From Oscillospiraceae bacterium (GTDB lineage Bacteria; Bacillota; Clostridia; Oscillospirales; Oscillospiraceae), in the NCBI GenBank assembly GCA_015067885.1, contig SVLO01000023.1:1-34176 (forward strand): DNA of 34,176 nt, given 5' to 3'. The notes beneath the pieces were generated by a model. The model searched no databases and had not been told where the DNA came from. It was given only the letters and a program-made list of their open reading frames with translations. The translations under genes and the position numbers were made by a program. This document shows positions 1-7,139 of the stretch, piece by piece (the first letter of the stretch is position 1; each line of letters starts with the position of its first letter).

Positions 1-123
1 CAGGTGATTCTTGACCACCTCATGGACAACCACCTGATTGGGCTCGATACCAAAGACGGCGTCGGAGAGCTCAATCTCACCGATCTGCTGACCGGCCATG
101 TTAAACAGTTTTGCGTTAGCCAT
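1..123 (-). CDS. rplD: 50S ribosomal protein L4, N-terminal part (cut by window edge)
   Basis: The 41 codons visible begin [20 protein letters not shown] and look like the N-terminus of ribosomal protein L4, which binds 23S rRNA domain I and lines the exit tunnel. The gene follows rplC by a 19-base gap on the same strand, matching the conserved S10 operon order rpsJ-rplC-rplD. A ribosome site (GGAGAG type) lies in the gap just before the ATG. The rest of the gene lies beyond base 1, so neither its full length nor its C-terminus can be judged. The identification rests on the N-terminal sequence together with gene order. Confidence 0.93.
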   Translation of the reverse strand, partial: MANAKLFNMAGQQIGEIELSDAVFGIEPNQVVVHEVVKNHL

Positions 124-142
124 GATTCAAACTCTCCTTTCC

Positions 143-865
143 TTACATGTTGCGGGCGGAAGCCTTCTGGGGATTGACGCGGGCAGAAGCCTTCTGCGGG
201 TTGTTGCTGATGCCGGCGGAAGCGCCCTTCTCCTTGACGTTGATCACGGAGCTGCGCACGCTGACCACACCGCCCTTGGGGCCGGGGATGGCACCGCGGA
301 CAGCCACGATGCCCAGCTCGGCATCGACCTTGATGACGTCCAGGTTCAGCACAGTGACCTGCTCGTTGCCCATCTGACCGGCACCGTCGCGACCCTTAAA
401 GATGTGGGCGGGATCGATGGGGCCCATGGAACCGGCGTGACGGTGAACAGGACCGCCGCCGTGGGTCATGCGCTTGATCTTGGCACCGTGGCGCTTGACA
501 ACGCCCTGATAGCCGTGGCCCTTGCTGATGCCGGTCACGTCCACACGGTCGCCCGCAGCAAACATCTCGGCGGTGATGGTGTCACCCACCTCGAACTTGC
601 TGGCGTCCAGATCGAACTCCTTGAGTACGCGGACGAACTCGGTCATGCCGGCCTTCTTCTGATGGCCGGCCTCGGCCTTGGTGAGCTTACGCTCGGGAAC
701 TGCGTCGAAGCCCAGCTGAACCGCCTCGTAGCCGTCCTTCTCCTTGGTCTTCTTCTGCACCACGGTGCAGGGGCCGACCTGGATGACGGTCACGGGAACG
801 GCATGGCCGGCTTCATTGAAGATCTGGGTCATGCCGACCTTCTTGCCGATGATTGCCTTTTCCAT
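143..865 (-). CDS. rplC: 50S ribosomal protein L3
   Basis: Ribosomal protein L3 is an early-assembly 23S rRNA binder near the peptidyl transferase centre. The protein starts MEKAIIGKKVGMTQIF and contains the typical loop GGGPVHRHAGSMG. I chose the ATG at 865 because a strong TAGGAGGAAA site sits just before it; the frame stays open upstream to 925 but that extension does not look like L3. At 240 aa it is longer than the usual roughly 210 aa. The extra length is a C-terminal tail of about 27 residues that contains the nine-residue unit NPQKASARV/N twice. The gene lies between rpsJ and rplD and is presumably cotranscribed from the rpsJ promoter. Confidence 0.97.
   Translation of the reverse strand: MEKAIIGKKVGMTQIFNEAGHAVPVTVIQVGPCTVVQKKTKEKDGYEAVQLGFDAVPERKLTKAEAGHQKKAGMTEFVRVLKEFDLDASKFEVGDTITAEMFAAGDRVDVTGISKGHGYQGVVKRHGAKIKRMTHGGGPVHRHAGSMGPIDPAHIFKGRDGAGQMGNEQVTVLNLDVIKVDAELGIVAVRGAIPGPKGGVVSVRSSVINVKEKGASAGISNNPQKASARVNPQKASARNM
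152..202 (-). repeat. 27-bp tandem repeat inside the 3' end of rplC
   Basis: Two copies of a 24-base core, starting at 152 and 179 (a 27-base period), encode NPQKASAR twice at the C-terminus of L3. The copies differ at only a few mostly synonymous positions, which points to an in-frame duplication that has been tolerated. Confidence 0.8.
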
Positions 866-1006
866 TGACTTGTTTCCTCCTAATATAAAGGTTATTGGTT
901 GACGTAGTTGACCATTGGCTGTCATTGCTACGGCAACTTGACCCGCCTGTTTCTAAAAGCAACAGGCAGCGGGTACACAATTTAATAATTGAAACCGTGC
1001 TGTGAC

Positions 1007-1318
1007 TTACAGCTTGATTTCAATGTCGACGCCGGCAGGCAGCTCCAGGCTCATCAGGGCCTCCACAGTCTTGGGGGAGGGCTTGATGACGTCGATCAGG
1101 CGCTTGTGGGTGCGGCGCTCGAACTGCTCGCGGGAGTCCTTATACTTATGGACAGCGCGCAGGATGGTGACAACTTCCTTCTTGGTGGGCAGGGGAATGG
1201 GACCGGACACGGTGGCGCCGGTGCGCTTGGCGGTCTCGACGATCTTCTCAGCGGACTGGTCGATGAGCTGATGGTCGTAGGCCTTCAGGCGAATGCGGAT
1301 CATTTCTTTCTGAGCCAT
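1007..1318 (-). CDS. rpsJ: 30S ribosomal protein S10
   Basis: S10 is a 30S head protein that also acts as NusE in transcription antitermination. The 103-aa protein has the full family length and typical segments, for example the start [20 protein letters not shown] and the block [10 protein letters not shown]. An AAGGAGG site precedes the ATG at the usual spacing. It is the first gene of the S10 operon here, with rplC and rplD following on the same strand, and it has a long leader of about 270 nt reaching back to a well-formed promoter at 1596-1624. Confidence 0.98.
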   Translation of the reverse strand: MAQKEMIRIRLKAYDHQLIDQSAEKIVETAKRTGATVSGPIPLPTKKEVVTILRAVHKYKDSREQFERRTHKRLIDVIKPSPKTVEALMSLELPAGVDIEIKL

Positions 1319-1589
1319 GGTTTGTTTCCTCCTTAATTACATACGAAGTGACTTTTTTGCGTGTCTTGTCGTTCTCCGTACGGTGAAGTCCGTCTGTCCA
1401 CTGTTTCGTGCGTATCACTCCGAGCCAGAATGAAAACCGGCGCAACCTAAGCCGGCCGGTTCTTTCTGCTTGGCGATATACGCGTAAACAGACATTCCTC
1501 AGCCGCCCGATTCACGGACATACTCCGCGGAAGTTACCTCATTTCTGAGCAATCTCCCGCATCATCGCAGACTGCGCCCATACAGGCGC
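1319..1589 (-). promoter_or_regulatory. Long 5' leader of the S10 operon with a terminator-like hairpin
   Basis: No protein-coding gene is visible between rpsJ and the divergent HD gene. On the minus strand the inferred transcript start is near 1589, leaving about 270 nt of untranslated leader. Within it, bases 1461 to 1435 can form a 7-bp stem (AACCGGC/GCCGGTT) followed by a TTTTC run, which resembles an attenuator. S10 operon leaders are known autoregulatory sites in some bacteria (L4 in Escherichia coli). Whether this leader binds L4 or anything else is not shown by the sequence. Confidence 0.45.
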
Positions 1590-1595
1590 TCCGCT

Positions 1596-1624
1596 ATCAT
1601 ACTACACCCACTCGTGTGTGTCAA
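1596..1624 (-). promoter_or_regulatory. Sigma-A type promoter for the S10 operon
   Basis: On the minus strand there is a perfect TTGACA -35 element (1624-1619), a 17-base spacer and a TATGAT -10 element (1601-1596). It points at rpsJ with no other gene in between. Confidence 0.8.
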
Positions 1625-1747
1625 GCGTTTTTTCAAAAAATTTTTAACTTTTTTCAGCCGTTCCCAAAGGCCCACAATCTCTTGTGTCCCCAGTGTTAAG
1701 ACAGCACTATTTTCTCTGTCGGAGTACTGGTTTTTGGACCGTTTCTG

Positions 1748-1756
1748 TGCTATACT
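1748..1756 (+). promoter_or_regulatory. Extended -10 promoter for the HD gene
   Basis: TGC followed by TATACT at 1751-1756 makes an extended -10 element about 43 bases before the HD gene start. The -35 region is weak. Confidence 0.45.
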
Positions 1757-1798
1757 ATCCTCAATCAGACACCATATATTATATAAGGAGGGACTTCC

Positions 1799-2383
1799 AT
1801 GTCCGCCAAGGAAGAATTTATCGAGATCTTCAAACAGACCATCACCCGGCCCGGTGCCGATGCCCTGCTGGACTATTTGGAAAACAAGAGCGACTTTTTC
1901 ACCGCCCCCGCCTCCGCCCGGTACCACGGGGCCTACGCCGGCGGCCTGTGTGAACACAGCCTGAACGTCTACCACTGCCTGGTAGACTACCTGGCCCGCC
2001 CCCGGGTGCAGGAGCTGTACGGCCTGGAGTACACTGAGGAGTCCATCGCCGTGGTGTCCCTGCTCCACGACCTGTGCAAAATCGGCTGCTACAAGCTGGG
2101 CAGCCGCAATGTCAAGGACGCCGACGGCAAGTGGCAGTCCGTCCCCACCTACACCTTTGACGACCCTCTGCCTTACGGCCACGGCGAGAAGTCTGTGTAT
2201 ATCGCCAACGGCTTCATTCGCCTGAGCCGGGAGGAGGCTATGGCCATCCGTTGGCACATGGGCTTCTCCGGCACCGAGGATAACCGCACCGTGGGCCAGG
2301 CCTTGCAGCAGTACCCCCTGGCCTTCGCCCTGGCCACCGCCGACATGGAGGCCAGCTACTTCCTGGAGAACGAGGAGGGGTAA
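1799..2383 (+). CDS. HD-domain phosphohydrolase-like protein
   Basis: This 194-aa protein has the metal-binding histidines of an HD fold. A histidine occurs in CEHSLNVYH at about residue 53, and the His-Asp pair lies in LLHDLCKIG at residues 90-91. HD proteins are metal-dependent phosphohydrolases acting on nucleotides or nucleic acids, but the substrate cannot be read from this sequence. The ATG follows an AAGGAGGGA site. The gene is monocistronic, divergent from the S10 operon and separated from trxB by palindromic repeats. The assignment to the HD superfamily is strong, the exact function open. Confidence 0.85.
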   Translation: MSAKEEFIEIFKQTITRPGADALLDYLENKSDFFTAPASARYHGAYAGGLCEHSLNVYHCLVDYLARPRVQELYGLEYTEESIAVVSLLHDLCKIGCYKLGSRNVKDADGKWQSVPTYTFDDPLPYGHGEKSVYIANGFIRLSREEAMAIRWHMGFSGTEDNRTVGQALQQYPLAFALATADMEASYFLENEEG

Positions 2384-2388
2384 CTTCT

Positions 2389-2510
2389 TCGTAGGGGCCG
2401 ATGTCCCCATCGGCCCGAAATCGGGCCGTGCCGTTTCCCCTTACACAGAGGAGGCTTTGCAGGGGCGCATACTATGCGCCCGCATTTGCGTAGGGCGCGA
2501 CGAAATCAAA
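2389..2510. repeat. Short palindromic intergenic repeats
   Basis: The gap after the HD gene holds two compact palindromes: GGGCCGATG with CATCGGCCC near 2395-2416, and GGGCGCAT with ATGCGCCC near 2464-2482. Both are preceded by GTAGGGG/GCAGGGG-like sequence. A GTAGGGGCGCG unit of the same style occurs at 7507. They look like members of a dispersed non-coding repeat family. Confidence 0.55.
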
Positions 2511-2528
2511 CAAATTCCCCAAAAAGCA

Positions 2529-2556
2529 ACCGCCTGCCGAATTCTCGGCAGGCGGT
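2529..2556 (-). terminator. Terminator after trxB
   Basis: A perfect 12-bp stem (ACCGCCTGCCGA with its complement) around an ATTC loop lies just beyond the trxB stop; on the minus strand it is followed by TGCTTTTTGG. Confidence 0.85.
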
Positions 2557-2570
2557 TTATTCGTTTTCTT

Positions 2571-3485
2571 TTACTGCTGATCCAGCCAGCGGCAGGCGCC
2601 CATGGCGGCCACGGCGCCGTCGCCGGCGGCGGTGGTCACCTGACGGATGAACTTGCTGCGGCAGTCGCCGGCCACGTAGATACCGGGGGTTTTGGTGGCA
2701 CAGAACTCGTCCACGTCGTAGTAGCCGTACTGATTCAGACCCACCAGGTGGGCGAAATTCTCGTTCTCCGGCTGCAGACCCACGGCCAAAAACGCGCCGT
2801 CCACCCGGATCTCGCTGTCCTCGCCGGTGGCGTCGTTGTGCAGCTTCAGGCCGGTCAGCTCACCGTTCTCGGTGACGTACTCGGACACCACGGTGCTGAA
2901 CCGCACCTCCACGTTGTCCCGGGCCATCAGGGCCTCGGCCAGCTTCTGCTCGCCGGTGAAGGTGGGCAAATTCTGCACCACGGTGACCTTGGTGCAAACC
3001 TCGCTGAGCAGCAGCGCTTCCTGCAGGGCGGAGTTGCCGCCGCCGATCATGGCCGTTTCCTGTCCGGCGTAGAACGCGCCGTCGCACACGGCGCAGAAGG
3101 ACAGGCCGTGGCCCACCAGCTCCTCCTCGCCGTCAAGACCCAGCATACGGTGCTTGACGCCGTTGGCCAGGATGACAGCCTTGCCCTCAAAGGAAGAACC
3201 CTCCTCGGTGGTAACGGCGAAGCCGCCCTCGATTTTCTCCACGCCGGTGACGCACTCCAGCTCCACGTCGGCCCCCAGGTTCATCACCTGCTCGGCCAGC
3301 TTGTCGGCAAACTCCGCGCCGGAGATCACGGCAAAGCCGGGAATGTTCTCCACCTTGGGAGAGAAGGCGATCTGGCCGCCGAAGCCGGCCTTTTCAATGA
3401 CCAGCACGCTCTTGCCCGCCCGCATGGCGTAGACCGCCGCGGTCAGACCAGCGGGACCGCCGCCTACGATAATCACGTCATACAT
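2571..3485 (-). CDS. trxB: Thioredoxin-disulfide reductase family flavoprotein
   Basis: This 304-aa flavoprotein has the low-molecular-weight TrxB layout. An FAD-binding VGGGPAG motif lies at the N-terminus, the redox-active CAVC pair at C131/C134, a GGGNSA nucleotide-binding motif near residue 150, and a C-terminal FAD motif YVAGDCR. The family transfers electrons from NADPH through FAD to thioredoxin. One feature is odd: where typical TrxB has HRRxxxR, which grips the NADPH 2'-phosphate, this protein reads VVQNLPTFTGEQ (about residues 168-179). It may therefore use NADH or another donor. It lies downstream of nrdD on the same strand, although a terminator and a repeat separate them. The family call is secure, the electron donor uncertain. 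Confidence 0.9.
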   Translation of the reverse strand: MYDVIIVGGGPAGLTAAVYAMRAGKSVLVIEKAGFGGQIAFSPKVENIPGFAVISGAEFADKLAEQVMNLGADVELECVTGVEKIEGGFAVTTEEGSSFEGKAVILANGVKHRMLGLDGEEELVGHGLSFCAVCDGAFYAGQETAMIGGGNSALQEALLLSEVCTKVTVVQNLPTFTGEQKLAEALMARDNVEVRFSTVVSEYVTENGELTGLKLHNDATGEDSEIRVDGAFLAVGLQPENENFAHLVGLNQYGYYDVDEFCATKTPGIYVAGDCRSKFIRQVTTAAGDGAVAAMGACRWLDQQ

Positions 3486-3518
3486 ATAAATTTCCTCCCA
3501 GTTCTCTTTATTTTTGCA

Positions 3519-3705
3519 CCAAAGCCTCCCTTGTGCAAAGGCGGCTGAGGCCCCAAATCTTTGATTTGGTCGGCCGAAGTTGTGCCTTGTGCTGAGGTGT
3601 CACGGCAATGCCGTGACGGAGGGATTGTCTGCACAGAGAATTGTCAACCCCTCCGTCAGCCATTCGGCTGACAGCTCCCCTTACACAGGGGAGCCTTTCA
3701 CAAGG
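3519..3705. repeat. MITE-like palindromic intergenic element
   Basis: A non-coding block of nested inverted repeats fills the nrdD-trxB gap. It has hairpins at TCACGGCAATGCCGTGA (3600-3616) and GTCAGCCATTCGGCTGAC (3656-3673), and arms GACGGAGGG and CCCTCCGTC enclosing GATTGTC/GAATTGTC. Its outer ends carry related CTCCCTTGTGCAAAGG and CTCCCCTTACACAGGGGAG sequences. No reading frame of substance runs through it. It resembles the CTCCGTCAGCC-type repeats I associate with Faecalibacterium and other Oscillospiraceae. Confidence 0.6.
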
Positions 3706-3706
3706 G

Positions 3707-3740
3707 AAACAGGGCCAGACGGTCACGCCTGGCCCTGTTT
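3707..3740 (-). terminator. Terminator after nrdD
   Basis: A 12-bp perfect stem, AAACAGGGCCAG paired with CTGGCCCTGTTT around a 10-base loop, lies 11 bases past the nrdD stop. The U-run is short (TTT), so termination may be partial. Confidence 0.7.
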
Positions 3741-3750
3741 GGGACAAGTT

Positions 3751-6132
3751 TTACACAGCCTGCTGGGACGCCAGGAACTTCTTGATCTCGGGTACGCTGT
3801 AGTAGCTCTCGAAGTTGGTGCCGTCGGTGATGACCAGGGTGGGGGCGCCCTTAACACCGTACTGCTTGCACAGCTCCACGTTGTCGTCGGCGATCAGCTT
3901 CTCATAGGCAAAGCCGGCCTTGTTGAGCATACTCTCGGCCACACGGCAGTTGGGGCAGGTCACGCGGGAGAACAGGATGGCCCGGGCGTTGGAGGCCACC
4001 ACGGGAGTGTTACCGCCGTTGGGTACGTCCTCGGCCTTGGGAGCGGCGGCCTTGTTCAGCTTGGAGTTGGCGATGTCGTACACCTTGCGGTCCTGGAACT
4101 CCTGGCTCTTGCCGTCGTTCCAGTTCTTGACGGGACGGTAGTAGCCGGTGATGCGGCTATAGACCTCGGCCTCCTTGCCGCAGTGGGGGCAGACGTGCTG
4201 CTCGCCGGTGAGGTAGCCATGCTCGGCACACACGGAGTAGGTGGGGGACATAGTGTAGTAGGGCAGCTTGTAGTTCTCCGCGATCTTGCGCACCAGGTTG
4301 GCCGCGGCCTTCCAGTCGGGCAGCTTCTCGCCCAGGAAAGCGTGGAACACGGTGCCGGAGGTGTACAGGGTCTGCAGCTCGTCCTGCACGTCCAGGGCGG
4401 AGAAGATATCCTCGGTGTAGCCCACGGGCAGGTGAGAGGAGTTGGTGTAGTAGGGGGTGCCGTTCTCGTTGGCGGTGATGATGTCGGGGTAGTGCTTCTT
4501 GTCGTGCTTGGCGAAACGATAGGTGGTGGACTCGGCGGGGGTAGCCTCCAGGTTGTACAGGTCGCCGTAGGCCTCCTGATAGTCACTCAGGCGCTCGCGC
4601 ATATGGTTCAGCACGTCCTTGGCAAACTGCTGGACCTTGGCATCGGTCAAGTCGGCGCGCAGCCACTTGGCGTTCAGGCCCACCTCGTTCATGCCGATCA
4701 GGCCGATGGTGGAGAAGTGGTTGGCAAAGGTGCCGAGATACCGCTTGGTATAGGGGTACAGACCGTTGTCCAGGAGCTTGGTGATAACGGTGCGCTTGGT
4801 CTTCAGGCTGCGGGCGGAGATGTCCATCAGCTTGTCCAGGCGCTTGTAGAAGTCGCCCTCGTTCTCGGCCAGGTAGGCAATACGGGGCAGGTTGATGGTG
4901 ACAACGCCCACAGAGCCGGTGGACTCACCGGAGCCGAAGAAGCCGCCGGACTTCTTGCGCAGCTCACGCAGGTCCAGGCGCAGGCGGCAGCACATGGAGC
5001 GCACGTCGGAAGGCTCCATATCGGAGTTGATGTAGTTGGAGAAGTAGGGAGTGCCGTACTTGGCGGTCATCTCGAACAGCAGCTTATTGTTCTCGGTCTC
5101 GGACCAGTCGAAGTTGCTGGTGATGGAGTAGGTGGGGATGGGGTACTGGAAGCCGCGGCCGTTGGCGTCGCCCTCGATCATGATCTCGATGAAGGCCTTG
5201 TTGACCATGTCCATTTCGCGCTTACAGTCGCCGTAGGTGAAGTCCATCTCCTTGCCGCCCACAATGGCGGGCATGTCCTTCAGGTCGGCGGGCACCACCC
5301 AGTCCAGGGTGATGTTGGAGAAGGGCGCCTGGGTACCCCAGCGGCTGGGGGTGTTGACGCCGTAAACGAAGGACTGGATGCACTGCTTGACCTCTTTCTG
5401 AGTCAGGTTGTCCACCTTGACAAAGGGGGCAAGGTAGGTGTCGAAGGAGCTGAACGCCTGGGCGCCGGCCCACTCGTTCTGCATGATGCCCAGGAAGTTG
5501 ACCATCTGATTGCACAGAGTGGACAGGTGGCCGGCGGGGGAGGAGGTGATCTTGCCGGGGATGCCGCCCAGGCCCTCCTGGATCAGCTGGCGCAGGGACC
5601 AGCCGGCGCAGTAGCCGGTGAGCATGGACAGGTCGTGGATGTGGATATCGGCCTTGCGATGGGCCTCGGCGATCTCCTCGTCGTAGATCTCGCTCAGCCA
5701 ATAGTTTGCGGTGATGGCGCCGGAGTTGGACAGGATCAGACCGCCCACGGAGTAGGTGACGGTGGAGTTCTCCTTCACGCGCCAGTCGTTGATCTGCAGG
5801 TAGTTGTCCACCAAATCACGGTAGTCCAGCAGGGTGGAGTTCAGATTGCGGACCTTCTCCCGCTGCTTGCGGTACAGGATGTAAGCCTTGGCCACGTCGG
5901 CGTAGCCGGCCTCGGACAGCACCTTTTCCACGCAGTCCTGAATGTCCTCCACGGCGATGAGGCCGTCCTTGATTTTGGGCTCGAACTCGGCGGTGACACG
6001 CAGAGCCAGCATATCGATGACGGTGGGGTGATACTGCTTCTGCTGGGCCTCAAAGGCCTTGGTGATGGCGGCGCTGATCTTGCTGACGTCAAAGGCAGCC
6101 TTGGCGCCGTCGCGCTTGGTTACCATATACAT
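3751..6132 (-). CDS. nrdD: Anaerobic (class III) ribonucleoside-triphosphate reductase with C-terminal glutaredoxin-like domain
   Basis: This 793-aa enzyme reduces ribonucleoside triphosphates to dNTPs by glycyl-radical chemistry. Residues 1 to about 90 form an ATP-cone allosteric domain. A double cysteine MCCRLRLD at C381/C382 marks the active-site thiyl region. A metal site reads C635xxH638...C648xxC651, and the glycyl-radical motif RITGYYRP places the radical on about G663. From about residue 715 an extra domain runs to the end, with CPNC at 726-729 and GAPTLVI. This is a thioredoxin/glutaredoxin fold like NrdH. Some class III enzymes (NrdD2-type) are known to take electrons from thioredoxin or glutaredoxin instead of formate. 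The fused tail and nearby trxB suggest the same here, which is inference. NrdR-like boxes lie upstream. Confidence 0.96.
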   Translation of the reverse strand: MYMVTKRDGAKAAFDVSKISAAITKAFEAQQKQYHPTVIDMLALRVTAEFEPKIKDGLIAVEDIQDCVEKVLSEAGYADVAKAYILYRKQREKVRNLNSTLLDYRDLVDNYLQINDWRVKENSTVTYSVGGLILSNSGAITANYWLSEIYDEEIAEAHRKADIHIHDLSMLTGYCAGWSLRQLIQEGLGGIPGKITSSPAGHLSTLCNQMVNFLGIMQNEWAGAQAFSSFDTYLAPFVKVDNLTQKEVKQCIQSFVYGVNTPSRWGTQAPFSNITLDWVVPADLKDMPAIVGGKEMDFTYGDCKREMDMVNKAFIEIMIEGDANGRGFQYPIPTYSITSNFDWSETENNKLLFEMTAKYGTPYFSNYINSDMEPSDVRSMCCRLRLDLRELRKKSGGFFGSGESTGSVGVVTINLPRIAYLAENEGDFYKRLDKLMDISARSLKTKRTVITKLLDNGLYPYTKRYLGTFANHFSTIGLIGMNEVGLNAKWLRADLTDAKVQQFAKDVLNHMRERLSDYQEAYGDLYNLEATPAESTTYRFAKHDKKHYPDIITANENGTPYYTNSSHLPVGYTEDIFSALDVQDELQTLYTSGTVFHAFLGEKLPDWKAAANLVRKIAENYKLPYYTMSPTYSVCAEHGYLTGEQHVCPHCGKEAEVYSRITGYYRPVKNWNDGKSQEFQDRKVYDIANSKLNKAAAPKAEDVPNGGNTPVVASNARAILFSRVTCPNCRVAESMLNKAGFAYEKLIADDNVELCKQYGVKGAPTLVITDGTNFESYYSVPEIKKFLASQQAV

Positions 6133-6237
6133 AATGATAGCTCCTTTCTCTCTTTCCTCTCACTTACGATACAACAACACGCCCCATTTGGGGTAAATCC
6201 GGACTATATTGGGGGCATATTGAGGGTTTGCTTGCCC

Positions 6238-6267
6238 AATATACCATATCTTGTGTCTGCCTGTCAA
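6238..6267 (-). promoter_or_regulatory. nrdD promoter
   Basis: On the minus strand TTGACA (6267-6262), an 18-base spacer and TATATT (6243-6238) form a good sigma-A type promoter. It lies about 105 bases before the nrdD ATG and downstream of the nrdG terminator, so nrdD can be expressed separately from nrdG. Confidence 0.75.
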
Positions 6268-6322
6268 GGACAAAAAACAAGATGTTGAAAATATTTTTTC
6301 ACGCAGGCACAAGATATTGTGG
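6241..6322 (-). promoter_or_regulatory. Three tandem NrdR-box-like operators
   Basis: Two clear matches to the NrdR consensus ACACWATATMTTGTGT occur: ATACCATATCTTGTGT at 6241-6256, and 6307-6322, which reads CCACAATATCTTGTGC on the minus strand. A weaker copy, TTTCAACATCTTGTTT on the minus strand, lies exactly between them at 6275-6290. Centre spacings are 34 and 32 bases, about three helical turns, the spacing expected for cooperative NrdR binding. The first box overlaps the promoter spacer and -10, consistent with repression. Confidence 0.75.
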
Positions 6323-6334
6323 AAAAACAGCAAG

Positions 6335-6364
6335 AAAAACCGCCCCGATTTGGGGCGGTTTTTT
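6335..6364 (-). terminator. Terminator after nrdG
   Basis: CCGCCCC pairs with GGGGCGG around a GATTT loop, flanked by A and T runs, giving a strong hairpin with a U-tract on the minus strand just after nrdG and upstream of the nrdD promoter. Confidence 0.88.
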
Positions 6365-6384
6365 GACAAGATCCGCGCAAACCC

Positions 6385-7086
6385 TTATGCTTCAACATCA
6401 CCGCGGGCCACCACCGACTCCACAAAGGGCCGGACGATTTCCACAAAGGATTGTATTTGTTGTGGTGTGCAGGGGGAGAGGCCCCCGGTCAGCACGTCGC
6501 CGGAGTCCCGGAAGTTTTGAATGGCGTACATCTTCGCCCCGCGCAGCCAGGGGCCGATGACCCGGAAGCAGTCCTCGTCGTGGAGCTGGGCGGCCACGGT
6601 GGTGCGAAACTCGTAGTCCACTGCCCCGGACAGCAGGAAATCCACGCTCTCCTGCACCGCGGTGATGTCCAGAGCCGGGATACCGGCAGTTTGGGCGTAG
6701 CGGTCGGGACAGTTCTTGATGTCCATGGCCACAAAATCCACCAGCTTTGCCTCCACCAGCGCCTTCAATCGCTCCGGAAAGCAGCCGTTGGTGTCCAGCT
6801 TGACGGCGTAGCCCAAATCTTTAATGCGGCGCAGGAAATCCTCCATGTCCTTTTGCAGCAGCGGCTCGCCGCCGGTGACGCACACGCCCTCCAAAATCCC
6901 CTGTCGCTTGTTCAGGAAGGTGAAGAATTCCTCCTCGTCCAGCAGGGCGGGGTTGCGCTGGGGCAGCACCAGCTCGCTGTTGTGGCAGAAGGGGCAGCGC
7001 AGGTTGCACCCGGCGGTGAATACCGTGCAGGCCACCCGGCCCGGATAGTCCAGCAGTGTTAACTTTTGCAGTCCGGCCAGCTTCAT
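6385..7086 (-). CDS. nrdG: Anaerobic ribonucleotide reductase activating protein (radical SAM)
   Basis: The 233-aa protein begins MKLAGLQKLTLLDYPGRVAC and has the radical SAM cluster motif CNLRCPFC (C27, C31, C34), then FCHNSELVLP and the SAM-binding VTGGEPLLQ. It would use a 4Fe-4S cluster and S-adenosylmethionine to install the glycyl radical on NrdD. The start at 7086 is chosen because a GAGGTGA site precedes it and the family sequence begins there; the frame stays open well upstream through repeat sequence. It is longer than the roughly 155-aa E. coli NrdG and fits the longer NrdG2-type family. It lies upstream of nrdD but has its own terminator. Confidence 0.92.
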   Translation of the reverse strand: MKLAGLQKLTLLDYPGRVACTVFTAGCNLRCPFCHNSELVLPQRNPALLDEEEFFTFLNKRQGILEGVCVTGGEPLLQKDMEDFLRRIKDLGYAVKLDTNGCFPERLKALVEAKLVDFVAMDIKNCPDRYAQTAGIPALDITAVQESVDFLLSGAVDYEFRTTVAAQLHDEDCFRVIGPWLRGAKMYAIQNFRDSGDVLTGGLSPCTPQQIQSFVEIVRPFVESVVARGDVEA

Positions 7087-7139
7087 CGCCGTCACCTCAT
7101 TTCGGTATCGGTATATACGAATTGTAACATAACCCGATT

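Noticed and set aside
3580-6288. A 902-codon open frame on the plus strand antisense to nrdD
   Set aside because: It is the mirror of a GC-rich gene; the translation is Gly/Val/Leu/His-rich with no domain, and nrdD on the other strand has all catalytic motifs.
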